A DNA stretch of 39,544 nt from Phallusia fumigata (lineage: Eukaryota; Chordata; Ascidiacea; Phlebobranchia; Ascidiidae): assembly GCA_008931825.1 (NCBI GenBank), contig QXVZ01017481.1, positions 1 through 39,544 on the forward strand. Direction: 5' to 3'. Below are positions 29,901 to 39,544 of this stretch, one piece after another. The translations under genes and the position numbers were made by a program. Every line of letters starts with the position of its first letter. Position 1 is the first letter of the stretch. The notes under the pieces were generated by a model. The model worked only from the letters and a program-made list of their open reading frames with translations. It was not told where the DNA came from and made no database searches.

Positions 29901-30678
29901 AGGATTGTAATCTTGCCCTGGGGTTTCTGTTCAAAGGGGTCCTTAAGAAGTGTAAGCATTGGAAAATGTTCAACCTGTTTTACATCCATATGACACGAAA
30001 TGTTTACACGTGTACATATAGGATAGTCAAGGAGTTTGGCGTTACACAGACGGCAGAGAAGCGACTTTTTCCCAGTGGGCGAGAGGAAATATCTTTGATG
30101 AAGGAGATGATTGTTCACAAATACGTCTGGACCCAATTTACCAGAGGTCTGTATAAGTTTTGAAACAGCTGCAATGATTAGAGTACCTAATGTTTTGTTT
30201 AGGCATGGCTACATTGTTAGTTTTGGTAAAAATTTACTCCGGGAATTTTAGCAAATTAAGTCAAAATTAGGTGGCTATTTTAACCCTTAAAAATTCTATG
30301 CTAAACAGCAAGACCAAAAAAGCAAGTTTTAACGTTGTAGCCTATGCAAGTTTTTGACAAGGAATTTGATTCATATGGCAAAAGTTTTAATTTCTGTTTA
30401 TTGGACCTGACGCTGTTTGAGAGCTTAATTAAACGAACGCTTATAAACTCTAAATTCTCCACAAACGTAAAAATCGATCCTGGGGGTGTTTTAGTGCTAT
30501 TTCTAACTAAGCCCTGCTACGCTTGACTGCATAAGACTTGCTTTCCAGACTCACTTTAGGCATGCGAAAATTAGCATAAGCGTTTTATCCCTCTGTTTTT
30601 TTTTGCAGAATCGGAATGTACGACAGAAGATGCACCATCAACCCAAGGCCGTTCCTTTGTCGCTTCAGGATAAGATAA
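26999..30678 (+). CDS. Type II membrane C-type lectin-like receptor
   Basis: Four exons join in phase: 26999-27609, 28120-28297, 30022-30146 and 30609-30678 (stop TAA), giving 327 aa. Residues 1-105 are a cytoplasmic tail without clear motifs. Residues 106-133 are a transmembrane segment (IYLLIAIFSLVVATAAVVGC). Residues 134-194 form a stalk with N-glycosylation sites (NKT, NDS). Residues 195-327 are a C-type-lectin-like domain. C195/C207 fit the extra N-terminal disulfide of long-form domains, and C224-C322 and C294-C313 fit the two canonical disulfides. WTGVH and TDGREATFSQWARG match the usual core, but EPN/QPD and WND are absent, so calcium-dependent sugar binding is not predicted. The topology resembles vertebrate NK-cell-type receptors; whether it is an immune receptor is inference. 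AATAAA at 30778-30783. The 3' end of exon 1 is present twice because of an assembly duplication (27565-27680 = 27682-27797). Confidence 0.85.
27565..27797. repeat. Exact 116-bp duplication around a single N (assembly artefact)
   Basis: 27565-27680 and 27682-27797 are identical and separated by one N. The block contains the end of lectin exon 1 and its donor. The identity and the N indicate overlapping contig ends that were not merged; intron 1 is therefore probably about 117 bp shorter than it appears. Confidence 0.9.
28609..28692 (+). pseudogene. Possible relic of a duplicated lectin exon in intron 2
   Basis: One frame reads CTDGRYRYNVTNWKP, similar in pattern to TDGREATFSQWARG of the real exon 3 and lying in the intron just before it. 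It has no AG acceptor between an upstream in-frame TAA and the motif, and meets a TAG soon after, so it cannot be spliced in as it stands. Confidence 0.3.
29467..29577. repeat. Exact 55-bp duplication around a single N (assembly artefact)
   Basis: 29467-29521 and 29523-29577 are identical, separated by one N at 29522, within lectin intron 2. Same type of joint as at 27681. Confidence 0.9.
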
Positions 30679-31703
30679 TAGAGGGCATACAGCTGCATGT
30701 GAATCGCTCGTGGGGAAGATACTATAACGCTTGGAAACAGTTACAACTTAGGCTATCAAAAATTGTCACCATTGCTTAATAAATTTAAGAACTGATCGAT
30801 TTGGTCGCGGGTGTGACCTCTGGCCAACGAGACTGTTCGACGCTCGGTAGAAAGGCAAAAAATACCTGATAAACTCTTGACCAAAACGGTTATGTATAGC
30901 ACAAAAACGCTAGCGTCAAATGCGTTATAAAAACAGCCGCACTTCAGGCACGCCAACTGGAACTTGATTGGTTATTCAATACTTTTTGTATTTTGTGTAT
31001 TGCTTTGTGCATACTTCGTTTTTCTTGAATAAAGCTTGACCCCAGTCCGTGTCCCCGGTTAAAACAACACGAGGCGTAACATGGTTTGTCAGATGAGTTG
31101 CCGGGCTAAAAACTAAGGTTTAACAGAGAGTGGGTGCATAACAAGGTCCGTTGCTTTATGTTTGGGGAAATCGGTGGCTAAGATTTACTGGGGCGAATCA
31201 ATGCGGTTTTAAAATGTTAGCCGTGGGGTATACATTATCAAGTCGAAATTTAATTAATTTTGTAACAAAACAAAAAACTCAAATATGGAATTAGGTTTAC
31301 TACATACGGTACATAACAAATAAAAAACTTTATGTTGGCATTTTTTCACACGAAATATGATTTCTATGCTTTAAAAAAAAGCACTTTGTTGATTTGTTGT
31401 CGTCGTCGCGCAAGAATGAACATGAAACGTTGACATCTGGAAAGAGGTTGTTTTGTAGGGTCAAACTAAAAACTAGAGAAAGTCGGCCAATTTAGCACGC
31501 TTTCATTTCTAAATGTGTGCAAGGTTGTTTAATATATTCACACTAGGAAAGTGCAAAACAGTTTCAAAAGCCAAACAGTTTTTTGGAGTTTTTGTGACAA
31601 TCTTCCCTTCGTACTGTGAAAACTGTTTAGAAGATTTTTCAACATCTTGTTTTATTGACAGGATTGTACTCTTTTATACATAATTGTTTTAAAACCAGCA
31701 CAC
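30679..31703. other. Intergenic region upstream of LPCAT copy 1
   Basis: Lectin 3' UTR with AATAAA at 30778-30783, then unique AT-rich sequence. A probable splice acceptor (TTTTATTGACAG, ending 31661) lies 42 nt before the LPCAT ATG, suggesting a 5' UTR intron or trans-splicing. No gene seen. Confidence 0.5.
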
Positions 31704-33311
31704 ATGTCTTCACAAAGGAGTAAGAAGATTCCCAGGCAGAAATCATTTCTTGAACCTTCTATAAATCCTTTTGTGCACCGAATTCACTTGACACCAGCAC
31801 AAAAGGTCAAAGTTGTGCTCATGTCTGTGACAGTTGTGCCCATAAGACTGGTCCTAGTTGTCATATGTTTCCTTATTACCTGGCTTTGGGGATTGGTAAC
31901 AACTATTGGGGTTAAAATTGGATCCAAGGAACCATTTGGACCTTTTCGGTGGTCACTGGTTAATGCAATATACTATCTTGGACGGATGATACTCTTTGTA
32001 GGTGGAGTTCGGTACAAAGTCAGAGGAACCAGGAGCAACTCAAAGGATGCACCTTTATTGGTAGCTGCACCCCACACATCTATGTTTGATATTTTCATTT
32101 ATTTTGCAAGCAGCCCACCACCCTCTACACTGTCACGGACTGAAAATCATGACATACCATTTATTGGAACCCTGATGAAATGTCTTCAGCCTATCTTGGT
32201 CTCACGTAAAGACCCAAACTCAAGAAAAAACACAATTGAACAGATGATTAGCAGAGCATCTTCTCCACATAAATGGCCCCAACTTCTATTGTTTCCAGAA
32301 GGAACTTGCACAAACGGAAAAGCTCTAATAAGTTTTAAGGCAGGCGCTTTTATTCCTGGTGCTCCTGTTCAGCCGGTCACCATCAGATTTCTTAATGATA
32401 TGAACACCTATATTTGGACAATGAATGGACCAGGATATATGCAACTTTTGTGGTTGACAATTTGCCAGCTTCAAATTCAAGTTGAGGTTACTTACCTGCC
32501 TGTATATTACCCAAATGAAGAAGAAAAACAAGATCCAAAATTATATGCCAGTAATGTGCGAACCGTGCTTGCTGATGCATTGGGTGTGCCATGCACTGAT
32601 CACACCTTTGAGGATTGCCGACTTATGCGCCATGCAGCTGAACTAAACCTACCAATGGAAACTGGTCTTGTGGAATTTACGAAGCTGAGCAGAAAACTTG
32701 GAATGGACATCGATGATGCACAAGAGAGACTTTCTGAATTCGCAAAAATTGCGCATGAACATTCCAGTGGTCTTATATCCCTTGAAGACTTCTCAAAGTT
32801 TCTGAAGATGCCGATCACACCAGCTCTTGAAGAGATGTTCGCTATGTATGATAGAAACAGCAGTGGCTATATTGATTTCAGGGAGTATGTGATTGGACTG
32901 TCACTGGTTTCACAACCAGCAGTCACCGAAAATACTGTTGAATTGGCATTTAAAGTGTTTGACAAAGACGGTGATGGTATGATTTCAAAGGATGAGTTTC
33001 ATCATGTCCTGCAAGCTACCTTTGGCGATGAATTTGACACCGAAAAAATATTCTTAGAAATGAATCGGGCTGAAGATGGCAAGGTATCTTTTGAAGAGTT
33101 TTTTGCATTTGTCAAAAAGCGTCCAGAATATGCAAAACTTTTTGTTTGGTACAAAGAAATGCAGCAAGATAATGTATCAGAAATTGTTAAATCAAACACC
33201 ATACTAGTTGCTGAATCGATGTTGGATTCTCCGTCATCCAGTGATGAAACTGTAACTCAGAGAAAGACATCTAAAATGTCATCTAACAAGGTCCAAGACA
33301 TCACATCTTAA
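31704..33311 (+). CDS. lpcat2: Lysophosphatidylcholine acyltransferase (LPCAT1/2 family) with EF-hands
   Basis: 535 aa in one exon. The family transfers acyl groups from acyl-CoA to lysophosphatidylcholine or lyso-PAF in ER and lipid-droplet membranes (Lands cycle). An N-terminal NPFVHRIHLT block is followed by a hydrophobic hairpin-like segment about 37-70. Acyltransferase motif I is H124-TSMF-D129; motif III is LLFPEGTCTNG (E199-G200-T201). Two EF-hand loops look able to bind calcium: D383-RNSSGYIDFR-E394 and D420-KDGDGMISKD-E431, as in LPCAT2, whose activity is calcium-linked. The symbol marks the closest match; orthology to LPCAT1 versus LPCAT2 cannot be settled by eye. The C-terminal tail is Ser/Lys-rich without a clear KKXX signal. 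AATAAA at 33806-33811. Vertebrate homologues have many introns, so the single exon is notable. A diverged copy follows 1.7 kb downstream. Confidence 0.93.
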   Translation: MSSQRSKKIPRQKSFLEPSINPFVHRIHLTPAQKVKVVLMSVTVVPIRLVLVVICFLITWLWGLVTTIGVKIGSKEPFGPFRWSLVNAIYYLGRMILFVGGVRYKVRGTRSNSKDAPLLVAAPHTSMFDIFIYFASSPPPSTLSRTENHDIPFIGTLMKCLQPILVSRKDPNSRKNTIEQMISRASSPHKWPQLLLFPEGTCTNGKALISFKAGAFIPGAPVQPVTIRFLNDMNTYIWTMNGPGYMQLLWLTICQLQIQVEVTYLPVYYPNEEEKQDPKLYASNVRTVLADALGVPCTDHTFEDCRLMRHAAELNLPMETGLVEFTKLSRKLGMDIDDAQERLSEFAKIAHEHSSGLISLEDFSKFLKMPITPALEEMFAMYDRNSSGYIDFREYVIGLSLVSQPAVTENTVELAFKVFDKDGDGMISKDEFHHVLQATFGDEFDTEKIFLEMNRAEDGKVSFEEFFAFVKKRPEYAKLFVWYKEMQQDNVSEIVKSNTILVAESMLDSPSSSDETVTQRKTSKMSSNKVQDITS

Positions 33312-35034
33312 AAAATCTTCATGGATATGACAACTTAACATTTGAGTGTTTTTGTTCTTTAAAATGTATTTAGCTTTTGTTTTTGACGTTAAGATAGAAG
33401 AGATTATAAAACAGTTCTTGTGTCATGTATCCATGGTGTACATTTTTTCTGAGTCACATGTGTGAGTTGTATTTATTTTGAATTTTGTTATTGTTGTGAT
33501 ACACAAGTCATTGCAGCGCACATATTGCTTCTTCTTTTTCTACTTTGCTTTAAAATTAAAAATGTAGTATTTACACACCAATGCAGCTTTGGATAACATA
33601 TTGCAAATTTTCTAGTATATCTGTTGTTACATTGTAGACCCCAAGTTAACTTGCTAACAACTGTCTCAACCCCCAAATCGCAAAAATGTTATAAGCATAT
33701 TTTTTAAGTTTTGAAGTTTAATTAAAATCATAACTGCCAGAGAGCTTGTTTATAGATCATATATAGTAATGCAAACTTTGTACTAGAGTTTTAAGGTACT
33801 TAGTAAATAAAGTGTTTACTAATTGGCGCCGGTTAGTATTTGCTGGTAGCCACAAGTCTTCTATTGTTTACTTGTCATTATGTAAGATGTGCGACCTTCG
33901 GAATTTTGACCTTTGCACACCCGTGGTGTGATGATCTAACCAGGTGTCTTTAGGAATGCAAAGTCACTTGTTAGAAAATAGGCTGTCATGTGGCTGCTTG
34001 ATGAAGCACATCTTATAAATGTTGCTACATTTTTGTGTCAAATTTATTTGCTTAAAATTGCTTGCAAGTCTTGCCGAACCTTCTCTATGTATTGCACAAT
34101 ATTTTATCACACCATTTTTAAGTGTCTGTTTGGTTTAAAACTCATTTTATGTCACTGTGTGCTTGTGCATATCATTTATTACTCTTGGATTTTCTACAGA
34201 AAAAGTAGAATCTAGTGTCTGTGCTGTCCAGCTAAGGTAGATTTTCAGATGGATTGAATGTATGTAAGACAACTGGGCTGCTGGTAAGTTAAATTTACTT
34301 GTACATGTATACATATTAAACTGAATGTTTTTTAAAGACATGACCCTCCAGCAAAATTTTTTTATCCATGTTTAACAAAAGTTTAACAGCAATTTTGACT
34401 CACACCTGTATATTTAAAAATAGTCAGATTTGTTTACCTGTTTGATTTTGCAGCATGGTCGGCATTGCTGCCTCTTTGTTATGTCACTGTTGGCAATTGT
34501 GACAGCAGGAAGTCACTGGCATTCATATCCGCTATGTAATCCAGTGACAAATCAAAGTGTTGTGTTATCATGGTTGATGTATTAAAGCATTAAATTTACA
34601 AATTGGACTTTCAGTGTTGGTACATACATGTGTCTAGCCTTTTAAAGCAAAACAGGCACAAAAACATTTTTTACAAGTTTGCATGATCTTGAAATATTGC
34701 CCATGGCTGCATTTAAACCTCTTTAGTTGGCTTTAAAAGCACCAAAAATATTGTTCTTATTTTTGCATTATATATGTCATGATGCATTTAATTGGTACAA
34801 GAACTGCCAATTAAATTTACTATTCTGCTAAGATTTTCTTACACAGTAATTCATCAACTGCCAAACCTTTTCACTTATAACAAAAACATTATCTGAAGTA
34901 ATGATCTGTAGCATTTCGCTCGGGCTCTTTTAGCTTGATTGTGTTTTACGCATTGAATATGAAACAGTATGTTTTTTTTGGCAGAAAAATGAAACAACTT
35001 TACACTGTGATTGGAGCAGACAGCAGTTAACGCA
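33312..35034. other. LPCAT copy 1 3' UTR and spacer to copy 2
   Basis: 3' UTR to the AATAAA at 33806-33811, then unique AT-rich sequence without a gene. A pyrimidine tract ending TTTTTTTTGGCAG (34984) is a probable acceptor 50 nt before the copy 2 ATG. Confidence 0.5.
34989..35030 (+). promoter_or_regulatory. Short upstream ORF before LPCAT copy 2
   Basis: An ATG 4 nt after the probable splice acceptor opens a 13-codon frame (MKQLYTVIGADSS) that stops 4 nt before the main ATG at 35035. If the acceptor is used, this uORF is in every transcript and could lower translation of the acyltransferase. Confidence 0.45.
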
Positions 35035-36531
35035 ATGTCCACAACACCAACAAACCCATTTGTTTTCAATTTGTCTATACCATGGTACAGAAAACTACAA
35101 ATATGTTTCATGTCATTAACTATAGCACCAATACGTGTTGCATGTCTGGCAATTTTGTTCATAATCACATGGGCTTTTGGTGTTTTGTTCACGCTTGGAT
35201 TGCCGGATGAACTTGATGTACCACTGTCAGCTACTCGTTCTGCATTTTTAAACTCATTACAATATTTCGGTATGTTAACATTTAAAATTGCTGGATTCTT
35301 CTTCACAATTAGAGGAAATAGGGCAAAATCTAAGGAAGCGCCAGTTATTGTTGCAGCACCTCATTCAACACCTTTTGACCTTCTGCTATGGTTTCACTCT
35401 GCCCCATTGCCAGCTGCATTGACGAAGATAGAAAACTTTAAAATACCGCTGTTTGGTACTTTGGTGAAAGCTATTCAACCGGTCCTGGTTGTTCGTGAAG
35501 ACTTTAACTCCAGACAAATGGCTGTGAGTAAGATGGAAAAACGTGTGAAAGAGCCTGATCAATGGCCACAACTTATAGTCTTTCCAGAGGGCACAAGCAC
35601 TAATGCAAAATCACTAATAATGTTTAAAGTTGGTGCATTTCTATATGGGGCACCTGTGCAACCAATCACAGTTCAATATCTTAACAGTTGGAACACTTTT
35701 ACTCTCACAGAAACAGGTCCAAAATATCTGAAAGCTTTCTGGCTGACCATGTGTCAGTTTTGGACAAGTGTTGAAATTGAATACTTACCAGTTTATAAAC
35801 CTAGTCTGCAAGAGATAACTGACCCAAAACTGTATGCCCACAATGTGCGACAAGCAATGTCACAGAAATTAAACATACCTTGCACTGAACACACTTACCA
35901 GGATCGGATGCTTATGAAACTGGCTGGAAAAATGGGTTTTCCAAAGCAGCACATTTGTGTTGAGCTCCACACCATATCAAAAAAGTACAATGTCAGCATA
36001 TCCCAAGTCAAAGCTTGGCTGAACAACTTCGTGACCATGTCAGGAAAGAGAAGGGATGGCTTGGTTTCAGTGGATGATTTTGCAAAGTATCTTGACCTGC
36101 CAGTTACTGTTGCTATCCATGATTTGTTTGAAATATATGATACAGCTGGGCAAGGCACCATTACTTTCAATCAGTATATATCTGGACATGCTCTAATGCA
36201 TGCAACTGCCACCGCAGAGCATACCCTAGACTTTGCATGTCAAGTGTACAAGAATTTTACATGTTGCAAAAATTCCGAAAACTCAGTTAGTTTACATGAA
36301 AGTAATGATGTGTATCTTGATATGGATTTGGTTGGTCAACAAATTGAATGTGGTAAACAAGAGTTGGGTGCGTGTGACTCTGTCCGACAATTTTTTCTAT
36401 CCAACCCCGAGTATGCCATGTTGTGTTTATGGTACCAGCTGCTTCTAAAAAAATCTCTGTCTGGACAGCAAGAGCTTATGAACGGGGAAACCAACAATAA
36501 TGTACGCAGAAGGATTAACACCCAAAACTAG
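35035..36531 (+). CDS. LPCAT1/2-family acyltransferase paralogue with degenerate EF-hands
   Basis: 498 aa in one exon, starting MSTTPTNPFVFNLS; the open frame extends 8 codons further upstream but without an ATG. It is clearly a tandem paralogue of the preceding gene: same NPF start, hydrophobic segment about 20-55, motif I H110-STPF-D115, motif III VFPEGTSTN (E185-G-T), and the DPKLYA.NVR and IPCTEHTYQD blocks. The catalytic residues are intact, so acyltransferase activity is expected. The C-terminal half has decayed as a calcium sensor. The first EF loop (369-380) reads DTAGQGTITFNQ, with Gln in place of the bidentate Glu and poor ligands at positions 3 and 5. The second EF-hand is replaced by a Cys/Asn/Ser-rich stretch (VYKNFTCCKNSENS). 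This predicts a calcium-insensitive isoform (inference). Poly(A) signal at 37859-37864, so the 3' UTR may be 1.3 kb. Confidence 0.92.
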   Translation: MSTTPTNPFVFNLSIPWYRKLQICFMSLTIAPIRVACLAILFIITWAFGVLFTLGLPDELDVPLSATRSAFLNSLQYFGMLTFKIAGFFFTIRGNRAKSKEAPVIVAAPHSTPFDLLLWFHSAPLPAALTKIENFKIPLFGTLVKAIQPVLVVREDFNSRQMAVSKMEKRVKEPDQWPQLIVFPEGTSTNAKSLIMFKVGAFLYGAPVQPITVQYLNSWNTFTLTETGPKYLKAFWLTMCQFWTSVEIEYLPVYKPSLQEITDPKLYAHNVRQAMSQKLNIPCTEHTYQDRMLMKLAGKMGFPKQHICVELHTISKKYNVSISQVKAWLNNFVTMSGKRRDGLVSVDDFAKYLDLPVTVAIHDLFEIYDTAGQGTITFNQYISGHALMHATATAEHTLDFACQVYKNFTCCKNSENSVSLHESNDVYLDMDLVGQQIECGKQELGACDSVRQFFLSNPEYAMLCLWYQLLLKKSLSGQQELMNGETNNNVRRRINTQN

Positions 36532-37864
36532 TTGACATCAAACATGGACACTTTCTGTTGCAGGTCTGCCTTTGTGAAAAGTACTTGCTTTAGGCAAATA
36601 CTATTTGCTTTTGTGTGTTTCTTGTGTTTGCGAGGATTGTTTAACTTTGCATACAGAACTTCCAAGTTGAAGTCTGTTGTCACTGGCCAGCCTTCCAGAG
36701 AATTATGTTGCAAATCTTCTTTTTATAGTTTTTATGGGTCCCCTTTGTATTGATTTCACTTTTCTGTGTTTTTTAATCTTCTTTTTCTTTCCTGCAGCTT
36801 GACCATGAACTTTTGGCATAAAATACTTGGTGGACATGGAAGAATTTTTTGCAGCTGGTAGATATGGTTTCACTTTACCCCAATAGCCCCAGTAGTTACC
36901 CCACTAGCTGCAAAAGAGTAAAACTTTTTTCATGCAAATTAAGCTTCTGTGCATAAGGTGGCATACAAATGTAAATGATTCAAAAGATTGTGGAATACCT
37001 ATTTGAGTTAAACAGATGGTGGTGTATTACTAGCTTGGGGACCACAAAGGCCAAATGGTTGCCTTGTATCCCCCTCCAGTGGTTGACTGAACCTAAAAGA
37101 CTGGTTCAGTGGTGAGTGTTTAGTACGTAAGAAAAATTACTCAAGGTTTAAATGGTACAGTCAATTTTTTACATATAAACTAAGCATAGTACAATTAGAA
37201 AGGCATGTCTAAGCACTTACAAACAAAAACTGTTTCCTGTATACCTCTGTGGAAGTTTATTTGAATATCATATGTACTAAGTGTTTGTGTCTGCCATTCT
37301 TGTACTTCCAATTGCCGTAGATGATTGTAAAAGTGCTTTAATTTTTATTTTGCTTGTTTTTAGAATTCTTGTACTTCCAATTTCTGTATGTGATTTTAAA
37401 AGTGCTTTAAGTTTCAGTGTTGCCTTTACCCGTTTTTTGTTGTACATAGTTCAAAACATATTTCCACTTTTTTGTTGCAAATTGTGTAATTCATTCATGT
37501 ATTGTTATGTTTTCTGTGCCAGAAATTGTAAACTCTCATCCTCACTTTATTTCCATTTGAATATAGAACTATCCTGTCATAAACGAATTTTTTGGGGGGA
37601 ATCAATAAGTTCAGATTTGATGCAAAATTATGCTATCATGGAAACTGTATTTGATTTTTATCTGCATCTTTAAAAAAAACTTCCTAAAATAATCTTACAA
37701 TATATTTCTTACCATACTCTCAAAAAAGTACATACTAGTGTTCAGATATGTTTGCATTTCTTTTTATCAGTATCAATTTTATAGTGGAAAAGAATGGTAA
37801 AACCTGATTTTGAATTGTTTTTGTTAGATTAAGGATAGGCCAAACTATGCATTGAGACAATAAA
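36532..37864 (+). other. 3' UTR of LPCAT copy 2
   Basis: AT-rich, no credible gene. Contains a reverse copy of the 11.8-13.1 kb repeat module near 36870-36920, a two-unit repeat (37296-37420) and the first clear AATAAA at 37859-37864. An earlier, non-canonical poly(A) site is possible. Confidence 0.45.
37296..37420. repeat. Two-unit direct repeat, about 70-bp period
   Basis: ATTCTTGTACTTCCAATT is followed by a GT(A)GATT...AAAAGTGCTTTAA block in both units (starts about 37296 and 37365), with a few substitutions. Confidence 0.75.
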
Positions 37865-39544
37865 CTGCATTTATTGTTTTGTATTTTTAAATTTTTATCT
37901 TAATATTGTTGTACTGTGGCTTATGTGTACATTTGTCAATGATACATCTTTTAAACTGTTGTGTGCATATGAGTATCAGTTGGTAATGCAGGTGTTGTGT
38001 TAAGCATTTATTGGTGCACTTCTAATTGTTTGTTTATTGTCTAAATTAAACAGAAACCTAGACAAGAAAACAATGCTTCGGAGCAGTGTTTCTCAATCTT
38101 TTTTTATACTGCCCCTGAACAGCTAGGTGACTTGAAAACGCCGCCTCAATAGACAAGTTTATTTCATGAACAATTTTAATGTGACGGTTAGATCTGATTC
38201 AATGAGACCAGTTTTATAAACATTGTTTCAAGGGTTATAGGACAAAATTTGTGATTGTATTCCGTTTCAACTGCCCATTTTGTCCAAGCGCCACCTTTTT
38301 CATAACAAACGACCCCAGGGAAGCCAAAGGTGTGCCTTTCACGTTAAGAATGTAGCGACCATATAACCATAAAACAACGGTTAACCCAGTAATATTATGA
38401 AGTGTAAAAACACTGTGAAGGAATATGACACGTATTCCCAGCTTTCGGCTGTCTAAAACTTTATTCCTTTCACATTGGTTTAACATTAACGGTTGCTTAG
38501 TCGTCGCATTTGTACAGTGGGAACATGCTTTGGCATTCAATGTAAACTTGCGACTATAAGTCATTTCCGCTATTGCGGACTCGCTAAGAGGCAATAGCCA
38601 AAAGAAGTCTATTTGGCGTTGTAACTGGGCCCTAGAAAAAGGGAGCTACGAATGTCTAAAAGTCTATTTGTTTTTTACTTATTTTTACTCGTCATATTCC
38701 TTATTCAACCATGAGATTATGAGACCCACAGTACGCTGGTACGCAGAGTAAAAAGTGAAGTGTTGTTTTATGACAAGCAATTAGGTTGTTCGCTTTCAGC
38801 AACGCTAGGTATGATAATAATGGCCTCCAGTGACCCACAATTAACTTCACTTGTAAGTAGTTCTGCGTCGACCTCCAGCAAAGGCTGAAGTCACGATGAA
38901 CACGTCACAGACGCTCTAGCCCTTCAAGATCCCGCGATGAGCAGCCCTGGCGACCGCCCTTCAGAGCTGTTCCAACCAGAACTATCTACACACGGTCGGG
39001 CAGCCGATCGACAACAGAACACGAAAATTGCCAAAGAAGCTGCTGTGGTGTTGTTTGGAGAGTTTCCCTCCACTGGGGGAATTTCTACATCCAAGAGACC
39101 GGGCCGTAGCTAGACACTTAAGCTAGAATTCTTGAGGCAGTTTCGATTGGGTCTGTACATATGATACCAATTATATTTGAAGCACCGATATCAGCGCGAT
39201 CTGGTTTGGAGAGAACGCCCGCCGATCAAGGGACGCAATACGCCTCTATCAACGAGTTCATCGCGATCTTCTAGACTGGTTGGCTCAACAGACAGTCGGA
39301 CCAGTTTACTCTCCGTAAAAGAGGTTTCGTGCCACCTAGGAACGCGGGACCGCTACAAGAAGCACTACAAAGGAGTTAGGTTAAATATAGGCTTACCATA
39401 TTTTTACAACTCAAAACCGGGACGCTTTTCAAACAAGCAGGCAAATAAAGCGTTTTCTAACATCCAACCCAAACGTACAACCACAATGACAATTTTAACA
39501 AAAAAAAGATCGACAAAATTATTGGCACTGAAATTGCAATTATT
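37865..39544. other. Terminal non-coding region
   Basis: Starts with AT-rich sequence. A hAT-like end (CAGTGTTTCTCAATCTTTTT, from 38084) opens a probable decayed DNA transposon. From about 38870 to 39380 the base composition is more GC-rich and less repeat-like. One frame is open without a clear start from about 39168 to the window edge, and a 58-codon frame runs 38938-39114. Neither resembles a known protein; a decayed retroelement or an exon of a gene continuing past the edge are both possible. Confidence 0.35.
38084..38103 (+). mobile_element. hAT-like terminal end
   Basis: CAGTGTTTCTCAATCTTTTT is followed by CTGCCCCTGAACA, typical of hAT-type 5' ends. The other end was not located. Confidence 0.45.

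Noticed and set aside
38235-38594. 119-codon minus-strand open frame near a hAT-like end
   Set aside because: No transposase motif or other similarity; probably chance within repeat DNA.

Overview
This window looks like animal nuclear DNA from a compact, AT-rich genome with mostly short introns (58 to about 500 bp, one of 1.7 kb). The gene content (NOP56, BAF, LPCAT, C-type lectins, a chitin-binding serine protease, short-chain-collagen-like proteins) and several AG splice acceptors 6-30 nt upstream of start codons suggest a tunicate such as Ciona, where spliced-leader trans-splicing is common. The species call is inference. No bacterial, phage, plasmid or CRISPR features were seen. Layout. 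(1) 1-11457: head-to-tail tandem array of three copies of a type II membrane protein whose ectodomain is the cysteine-rich C-terminal domain of sponge/cnidarian short-chain collagen C4. Copy 1 has only its 3' half in the window, copy 2 is complete (7 exons, 280 aa), and copy 3 runs into a 441-base N gap. The spacers are duplicated too, and carry hAT-like ends, a MITE, a 34-bp minisatellite and a further repeat family. (2) 11458-15500: mainly degenerate repeats, plus a probable small four-exon minus-strand gene (13889-14512) of unknown function. (3) 16067-18699: two tandem genes for barrier-to-autointegration factor (BAF), each 89 aa with the same intron position. The second has lost its helix-hairpin-helix glycines. 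(4) 18700-21015: non-coding, with an apparent allelic duplication at an assembly joint. (5) 21016-25280: convergent pair of an intronless secreted protease (chitin-binding, C-type-lectin and trypsin domains) and an intronless NOP56 on the minus strand. (6) 26999-30678: a four-exon type II membrane C-type lectin. (7) 31704-36531: two tandem intronless LPCAT1/2-family acyltransferases; the first keeps two good EF-hands, the second has lost them. (8) 36532-39544: the long 3' UTR of the second LPCAT, then repeats. The genes do not form one pathway. Three are extracellular or surface proteins of recognition type (collagen-C4-like array, lectin, lectin-protease), and the rest are housekeeping: nucleolar snoRNP, chromatin/nuclear envelope, phospholipid remodelling. 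Two themes recur: local tandem duplication followed by divergence of one copy, and full-length genes without introns in the coding region. Single Ns at 19932, 27681 and 29522 are flanked by repeated sequence and look like unmerged contig overlaps, not real duplications.
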